A DNA stretch of 64,000 nucleotides, taken from Scytalidium lignicola. Lineage: Eukaryota; Ascomycota; Leotiomycetes. The DNA lies in the NCBI GenBank assembly GCA_002812745.2, contig NCSJ02000127.1:51255-115254 (forward strand). The letters run 5' to 3'. Positions 57,896-64,000 of this stretch are shown one piece after another. Position 1 is the stretch's first letter. Every line of letters begins with the position of its first letter. The position numbers were made by a program, and so were the translations under genes. The notes under the pieces were generated by a model. It was not told the origin of the DNA and did no database searches. It saw only the letters and a list, made by a program, of their open reading frames with translations.

Positions 57896-59651
57896 TCATG
57901 CTTTAGGTCCAGATTCAGAGACCTTCTCCTCAACCTTCGTAGCAGCCCCTTCTTCCTTCTCCTGCTGCTTCGCCTCCGCCTGATCATTTTCTGCGCTAAC
58001 CGCCTCAGCGACCTGTTCCTTCTGCGCACTAGAATCAGCCGCCATCTTCCGTTCTTCTTTCTCATCAATATCCTCATCGTCACGTGGCGTAGCTCGTCCG
58101 GATTCCTTATTCTCCACGTCCTGTTCATTTTCTTCCTCGATGAGTTCCTGTTGTTCCTTGACAACTTCTAGACGTTGCTTGTTCGTTGCGGCACCCTCAG
58201 CATTATGAACTTCGAGTTCAATTTCATGGAAAAGCTCCTCGGGAATAGAGGATAATACTCCGGTGAGAGCATCGATCTGGGTTGAGAACTCGGTTTCCTT
58301 GCCTTGGGCGTACATGAATGCATTGCTTAAGACTAATAGCGTGGATGGAACACCATATTTGAGTCTGAGATCTAACCAGGATTGCAGATCGTCCCTAAGT
58401 CGAGCTGGGGAGACTCCATGTGTGCGAATACCACGACTGAGACAGGCCACTTGCAGTTCCGGAACGGATAGACTATCAACGCCTTCGAAGCTAATCGCTC
58501 GATCATCTCTCTTGATCTGTCTCATGCGGTGACGAACCTGATATCGAAGCATCATGTCTGTGCCAAAGGTATTGAGATTCATGTATCTGCACATGCCAAC
58601 CAATTGTGGCCGTGAAAGATTGTCCAATGTCAAATCATCTTTAAAGGTCCTGCACACCTTGATAACGTCCTCTGTGGTAGGAGTTTCTCCAGTAGCTCGT
58701 ACTTTCCGGAAGAACTCGGTGAACTCCTCCTTTTGAGCAGTTGAGGGACTCAGAGGCAATCCCGTCTCCTTTAGCGTCTCTCGAAGGAAGTTGCTTACCT
58801 CCTTTCGTGTCGCTCGGAGATCCATGACCTTCTTATCTCTCGATTTCTGTCCCTCATATGTGCTAGGAAGGAGATTTGGGAACAATTTTAATGCAACTGG
58901 AAGAAGGAGTTCCGCGAACGGAACAATAACAAAAACCGAAAAAGGGACCAGACGGCCTAGATCTTGTACTGTTCGTCGCAATTGCCTATGCTCCCTGCGG
59001 CTGAGCTCATATCCCGCTGCCATCTTCAACGCCAGACGTGTACTGATCCTGATTTCTGTTGCCAGCAACTTGGTGCCATCCCAGTAGTGTAAAACTTCCT
59101 TCTTAACTTTTTGCATAATCGTCAACTTCTTCTCTTCCTTTTTGGCCTCCTTTTTCTCGACTTCTTTCTGCTTCAAAGCGGCTAACTCTGTCACGCTCTG
59201 CACTTCAATACCATCACCTTTGGCAGCTTTTAGTTCATTGCTGTGGATTTTTTGAGCTTCCTTTTGTTCCATTACTTTTGCCGTCTCCTTCGCTGGCGCA
59301 TTTGTCGTGGCATTCTCTTTAGGGAGGGGCTTCTTTGCCTCTTCGGCATTGAATCTTGGCGGTGGGACATTTGGAGGCGCCCCAGAATGATGCGTCTCGG
59401 TGGAGATGGTTCTACGAGGAACTAATATGGCCAACGCTGGCATCTGCGATGGTAGATTTCGAGCATTGCGACGAAGATATGCAGTGTAGGCAGATGAAGC
59501 GGTACCACTTGAACGTGGTAGAAGTTGAGCTAGTAATGTTGTCAGTATCAACAGTTATGACATATCGTTTTGATGGAAGGGTTTTGCTCTTACTTCCACG
59601 AAAGAATGGGCTCTGGGCCGCAGTGCGGGCGATTCTTGAGGAGGCACTCAT
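57896..59651 (-). CDS. mdm38: Mitochondrial LETM1 domain protein (Mdm38/Letm1)
   Basis: Inner-membrane protein for mitochondrial K+/H+ exchange and ribosome tethering in its yeast and animal relatives. Exons 59594-59651 and 57896-59529, intron 64 bp (GTAAGAG..CTAG with CTGAC branch site); splicing gives MSASSRIARTAAQSPFFRG then TQLLPRSSGTASSAY, a basic Ser-rich mitochondrial presequence. 563 aa in all. A Lys/Glu-rich coiled-coil-like part precedes the LETM1 domain: VLHYWDGTKLLATEIRIS, the membrane segment LVPFSVFVIVPFAELLLPVA with the conserved proline, then LKLFPNLLPSTYE. Further conserved parts are LSRPQLVGMCRYMNLNTFG and LSVPELQVACLSRGIRTHGV. The C-terminal 110 residues are acidic, Glu/Gln/Ala-rich coiled coil. 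Confidence 0.93.
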
Positions 59652-61103
59652 TGCCGGAGAAATGTTTCTAGTCTGCGTCCCTGGTATGGGCGATTTGAGG
59701 TCACAATGACACTCGCTATATTGCAACCGTACTTCCTATCAAAGCAGTAGGTTCGAGATGATACTACTGAATTGATGGAAAGTCTAAATTGTTGAAGGTA
59801 GGACCAAGAGTCCGGGACCGTCGATGTTCATCAAGTTGGGGACTTGAATGGTCCAGGTCAGGGATAACGAGAGATCACGTGGCGGCTGCCTTCTAAAACG
59901 TCACTCCGAAAGTTCCACGGCAGTCGACCACGACTACAAGAGCCACGTAAAGTCCGAGCAGAGCCTTTGTTAAAGGCCCTTTTAAGCTTAGTGGCTGGTT
60001 TTCCCTGCGAAAGCACCCCGCTGAGTCAGCCAAGCAGCCATGGTTTGCGCAGGTTTGTAGATCCTGCTGTGCCCCTTGGAAACAGAAGTGGTTCCAAGTT
60101 ACGGCGCCCTGTTACATACAGTTTGCGCATGGGTCTGGAATGGGCGGAATGGATCAATCTCTCCAATATGTTGAGATTGCCTTAGATATCAGTCAAGTGA
60201 AACTGTGCTTATATCTTCTGCTGTGAAGTCTGTAAATTTTACAATCCACGCTGCTTTCACTTGAGTACCATCTTCGGATATTTCTCGTAGTCGGGCTTAG
60301 AATCACTCTTTTTTCATCACTCTCAATGATTCCCTGAATGTTCCGTATGGCGATCGGTTCTAAAATAATAATTGCTGTTGATTGGTCCACGTGACTGATT
60401 CTTTGCTCATGGTTGCGAGTCAGTAATTCATAAATTTAAATCCAAGCACGCCAAAGTACAATACAGCACAAGGTGGTACTCCACTGTGTGGTTGAATGAA
60501 GCTTAGTTATCACATGCTAGGCAATTGACTGTTATGGAAGTGCAGAGTACACGTCACAGAGCTATCATCAATGACTACAGTAATAACAACGATCTTCAAT
60601 TAGGTCTAGAATATATATATAAGTAGTCGTACGGAAGTATTATTGAAACTTTATATGAGAGTTCCTTACGCCCTTACCAATGCAATCAGTAATCGCACGA
60701 TTTTAATTACCGGATTTAAAGTTGTTGAGGCATCGGTGTTTAGTGCGTTGAGCTGTGCCTGTCAGCGAAGAAACTCCGATAACCGACCGAAACCATTATT
60801 ATTTCGGTACCCTCTTATCAACCACACCATTTCTCCCCGCTCCTGCCTGTCCTCCCATCATCCATCCCTTCTCCCGAGCCTTCTTCCTGTATCATCTCCA
60901 TTATTCTTTCGATATGGATATATCTTAAGAATTGCCATTGTTTGCGGGCTGTGCTGTAGGAGCTTCCAAGCGTCCTATTGTGGAGCACAGGCGCAACTTA
61001 GTGATTCGACTCGGATATCCTTTTACCTGTATATAAATCTCGGGGCTCCAAAATCATATTATTGGTAGCTGTTTTTGTGTTTCTCTTAGCAAAATACAGC
61101 AGA
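59652..61103. other. Divergent intergenic region
   Basis: Shared upstream region of the mdm38-like gene (minus) and the adenylate kinase gene (plus). Short TA tract near 60611-60622. No ORF with a domain, no RNA gene seen. Confidence 0.55.
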
Positions 61104-61966
61104 ATGAAGCTCTCACGAGCTGCGCGGATTATTCTGGTCGGTGCTCCAGGTGTTGGAAAAGGCACGCAAGCAAACCGGTTGCTACAACGGTTTTCCCAGC
61201 TCTCAACAATCAGCTCAGGGGATTTATTACGAGACAATGTGAGGAATCAGACGCCTCTGGGTATGCTCCTTTTCTGCGCAGAACCCAGCGACCTCCAACT
61301 AATTCGAATCTAGGTATAAAAGCTGAAGCAGCAATGAAATCTGGCTCCCTCGTACCAGATGCTATGATTTTACGCCTTATTCTCAATGAACTCAAATCCC
61401 GTGGCTGGTTATACCCAGCAAGTACCCCACAACCCTTCACACTTGCCTCCTCTGGGCTGGCAACGCAAGACGAAACGTCCGCCGATGCCGACATCTTTGT
61501 GAACCCTTCCCTTGCATCTTCCCAAATCCCTCTCCTGGCCTCCGAATCTCCCTCCGCATCATTCATATTGGATGGTTTCCCACGTACTGCGACCCAAGCT
61601 ATGGCCCTTGACGCAATCATTCCCATAAATCTCGTCGTCTCCCTGAAAACCCCTAGTTCTGTAATTCTCGATAGGATCAGGCATCGCTGGGTACATCAAC
61701 CATCCGGTCGGGTCTACAACACGACGTTCAACCTGCCTAAGGTACCAGGCCGAGATGATGTTACAGGCGAGCTATTGACGAAGAGAGATGATGATAGCGA
61801 GGAGGTTTGGATGGAACGACTGAGGAAATTTGATGAGACGAGCGAGCCATTACTCAGGCATTATAAAGCGAAGGGCGTGCTTTGGGAGGTGGAGGGCAAC
61901 AGTAGCGACGAAATTACTCCTGTCCTTCTCAAAGAGTTTGAGAAGAGATTTGCTTTGCTCAATTAA
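61104..61966 (+). CDS. adk2: Adenylate kinase, mitochondrial GTP:AMP phosphotransferase type
   Basis: Nucleoside monophosphate kinase, 269 aa. Exons 61104-61260 and 61314-61966, intron 53 bp (GTATGC..CTAG with CTAAT branch site), rejoining QTPLG to IKAEAAMKSGSLVPD. The P-loop is GAPGVGKGTQ near the N-terminus, followed by the AMP site STISSGDLLRDNV and the second AMP motif FILDGFPRT. A LID domain begins RIRHRWVHQPSGRVYNTTFN and ends GRDDVTGELLTKRDDD; RLRKFDETSEPLLRHY closes the core. The LID lacks the zinc cysteines, as in eukaryotic forms. An insert of about 40 residues (SSGLATQDETSADADIFVNP and beyond) sits before the second AMP motif. Mitochondrial assignment rests on resemblance to the AK3/Adk2 group; the short basic start MKLSRAARIILV fits. 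Confidence 0.9.
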
Positions 61967-62480
61967 GTTATGGCGGTGCCTGATGGCTATGAGGCTTTAC
62001 CGAGACTTTTTGGTTATGTACTGTACTGTACTTTATGCCTGGTTTTGGCAAATGTATGATTCAGCAGAAGAGCGTATTAATGAAAAGTAATTAGTTCAAC
62101 TCAAATCTAATATCAAAACTAGACAATAACATTGATTATATATATGTTCCAGCCCCAATCAACAACTCAGCTCATTCCGAATTTGTATAACTTATAACTG
62201 ATATACTAGCCCGTCTCTTAACAATTACTGTAGAGCAAAAAAAATTCAGCGGCGATGCCATTTAATTAATTCTATATTCAACTTACTTTGGACTCTAGCT
62301 ACTTCAATTACTATATACTCTATACGAAGTGTACGAGCGAGAATTACTCTGCAGAAGCTCACATCTGCAAGGCTGAAGTTAGAGATGCAAGGCTGATTAA
62401 TCACGTGCAAGGGAGCTACACCAATTCGGCAACTCAACAAACCTCGACCTTAAGCTCCCTCCACATCAACTATCTGCATA
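61967..62480. other. Intergenic
   Basis: 3' side of the adenylate kinase and promoter of the next plus-strand gene. AT-rich up to about 62300; nothing recognised. Confidence 0.6.
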
Positions 62481-64000
62481 ATGACCACCGAACCTGCCCG
62501 TCCTCTCCTCCTCCCTCAAAACCGGCGGCTTCGACACCTCCAGGGCGTATATATCCGGAATATAACTCTATCCCGCCCGCGGGGCAAAACAATCGATGAT
62601 GCAGGCCTTAACAAATCCCCACAGAAGCTCGAAGCTCTGCGAGAACCACAGCTCCAGCATTCGCACTCGTCGACCGATCTCCGAAGCCGACCTCCAGGAG
62701 CACGAAGACAGAGCACGCACTGGGTAGGTGCGAGTCCAGACTATCGGCAAAAGAAGCTAGAGGATGTGATTGATAGCAGGATGGTAGATACCTTCTTCTC
62801 CCTGCACGTTGAAGGTCAGGAACAACCGGTATATATCAGCGAGGTCGTGAACAAGGCCATGAATGCAACTTTTCGATTTTTCGACCTCAACGATTTTGCT
62901 CCAGCGGTTACAAGGCTTGATACTTTTACTATTCGTGTGTGGGTTAAGCGGAATGACTTTATCCCCCTCATTGAGGAGAAGGTCAATCTCCAGGCGCTCC
63001 AGTTCATTGGCACTTTGGAGAACCACCCTTTCCCACCAAATTGCATTGTATTTCACTTAGTAGATGGCATCTACACGGCCGAACTCACCTCGCGGCCAGT
63101 ACAACCTCGTCCAGGGCCTACTCTCCCAACTTCCTCCTACAACGCACTCATGCGCTTATCGAACCTCGATGAGTCGATACAAGACGCATTGGCAACACGA
63201 GAAGAACTGGCGAACCAAATAAATGCAATCCTTCGTGATACACCAGTCGACAAAGCACCCCAGGCCCAAGAAGAGGCGGCCTTGGCGACAAGTTTCACAG
63301 CTGCTGAGCGTCGCCTCTTGAAAACGTCTATTCGGCGCCGAGCAGAGCTCAAATCCTCCATACTCGCACGTCACGAAGCTATCAAGATAGGAGGGGAGGT
63401 CCAATCGCACGCCCAAGAAGATGTGTCCAATGCACAGGAGAAGCTCGAAGAGAGCCAGAAGCTGCTCCAATCTACTTCTGAGAGGATCCATGGCCAGAGA
63501 AGGAGAATATGTGAGGAGCTCACACAGATCTTCCACATCGATCCGACTCCGCAAGCGCCTCTCTTATTTACCATCTGTGGTTTACCTCTCCCCAATACGT
63601 CATTCAATGACAACGATATAGACGAGGATGTTATCTCCGCCGCCTTAGGGTTTGTGGCGCGCCTGGTCGACATGCTGCAATACTACCTCTCGGTACCGAT
63701 TCCTTATCCCGTTTACCCGTATGGTTCCCGCAGCACCATCCGGGACCCGATTTCTATTCTGGCGGATAACCAGCGGCTGTTTCCGCTGTACATGAAGGGC
63801 GCAGTGAGGTTCCGCTTCGATTATGGGGTGTTCCTGCTGAACAAGGACATCGAGGCGTTGGCGGAGAGCCAGGGGCTCAAGGTGATCGATATCAGACATA
63901 CGCTACCGAATCTCAAGTACGTGCTGTACGTGGCGAGCGCGGGCACAAGCGAACTGCCGGCCAGGAAGGCCGGTGGTGTGCGAGGCTTGCTGGCAGGGAG
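62481..64000 (+). CDS. UVRAG/Vps38-Atg14-type protein, 3' end beyond the window
   Basis: Open from the ATG at 62481 (MTTEPARPLLLPQNRRLRHL) to the window end, at least 506 codons without stop or needed intron. The N-terminal part has basic RHLQGVYIRNITLSRPRGK and a C2-like region around YISEVVNKAMNATFRFFDL and FTIRVWVKRNDFIPLIEEK. A long coiled coil (about residues 225-365) with LDESIQDALATREELANQI and QEKLEESQKLLQSTSERI follows. The C-terminal part has the typical Atg14/UVRAG domain: YYLSVPIPYPVYPYGSRSTI, RDPIS, FPLYMKGAVRFRFDYGVFLL, LKVIDIRHTLPNLKYVL. Such proteins are subunits of the Vps34 PI3-kinase complex; the length and C2-like head favour the Vps38/UVRAG (endosomal, complex II) over Atg14. 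The end is missing. Confidence 0.82.
   Translation, partial: MTTEPARPLLLPQNRRLRHLQGVYIRNITLSRPRGKTIDDAGLNKSPQKLEALREPQLQHSHSSTDLRSRPPGARRQSTHWVGASPDYRQKKLEDVIDSRMVDTFFSLHVEGQEQPVYISEVVNKAMNATFRFFDLNDFAPAVTRLDTFTIRVWVKRNDFIPLIEEKVNLQALQFIGTLENHPFPPNCIVFHLVDGIYTAELTSRPVQPRPGPTLPTSSYNALMRLSNLDESIQDALATREELANQINAILRDTPVDKAPQAQEEAALATSFTAAERRLLKTSIRRRAELKSSILARHEAIKIGGEVQSHAQEDVSNAQEKLEESQKLLQSTSERIHGQRRRICEELTQIFHIDPTPQAPLLFTICGLPLPNTSFNDNDIDEDVISAALGFVARLVDMLQYYLSVPIPYPVYPYGSRSTIRDPISILADNQRLFPLYMKGAVRFRFDYGVFLLNKDIEALAESQGLKVIDIRHTLPNLKYVLYVASAGTSELPARKAGGVRGLLAG

Noticed and set aside
1..64000. A biosynthetic gene cluster or novel defence system
   Set aside because: No synthase backbone genes, no toxin/antitoxin-like or nuclease cassette, and no CRISPR repeats were seen; regulators and transporters here are scattered among unrelated genes.

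Overview
The window is nuclear DNA of a filamentous ascomycete (Pezizomycotina). Genes carry short GT-AG introns of about 50-150 bp with CTAAT/CTGAC-type branch points. There is a XlnR/XYR1-type xylanase regulator, fungal Zn2Cys6 factors, DHA1-type MFS pumps and a GH28 pectinase. One block of about 18 kb is AT-rich and damaged by C-to-T/G-to-A changes that create TAG/TAA stops, the signature of repeat-induced point mutation (RIP). A Leotiomycete is plausible but is only an impression. All gene models were spliced by eye.

Left arm (1-35,760) is a normal gene-bearing region: XlnR-like regulator (minus), a gene-free stretch of 5.3 kb, MDR oxidoreductase (plus), protein kinase (minus), a MITE-like repeat, a tRNA-like Pol III gene, a divergent SRPBCC-protein/MFS-transporter pair with a perfect 34-bp palindrome between them, APH-type phosphotransferase (plus), NirA/NIT4-like regulator (minus), DHA1 MFS transporter (minus), an AIM9-like phosphotransferase pseudogene with three in-frame stops and a frameshift (minus), exo-polygalacturonase-type GH28 (minus), a pyridoxamine-5'-phosphate-oxidase-like flavoprotein (plus), and a class II tRNA-like gene whose 5' end is separated from the rest by about 180 bp.

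Middle (about 35,760-54,436) is a nested retrotransposon block. A copia-like element (candidate LTR 36,440-36,640, gag near 37,560, integrase near 46,580-47,240) is split by Ty3/gypsy element 1 (38,983-46,150, minus, two 358-bp LTRs, 5-bp target duplication AACAG). It is then cut off by a second gypsy element in inverted orientation (47,245-54,436, plus). Both gypsy elements are chromoviruses with dead pol genes, and both carry an extra cysteine-rich ORF antisense to pol next to the 3' LTR. In element 2 the AT-rich damage ends abruptly near 53.4 kb.

Right arm (54,437-64,000) begins with a decayed HET-type gene fragment. It continues with conserved housekeeping genes: sorting nexin Snx4/Atg24 (minus), mitochondrial LETM1-family Mdm38 (minus), mitochondrial-type adenylate kinase (plus), and a UVRAG/Vps38-Atg14-type gene cut by the window end (plus). 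Snx4 and Vps38/UVRAG both act in endosomal sorting and autophagy, but nothing in the sequence shows they are co-regulated. I see no secondary-metabolite cluster and no CRISPR array.
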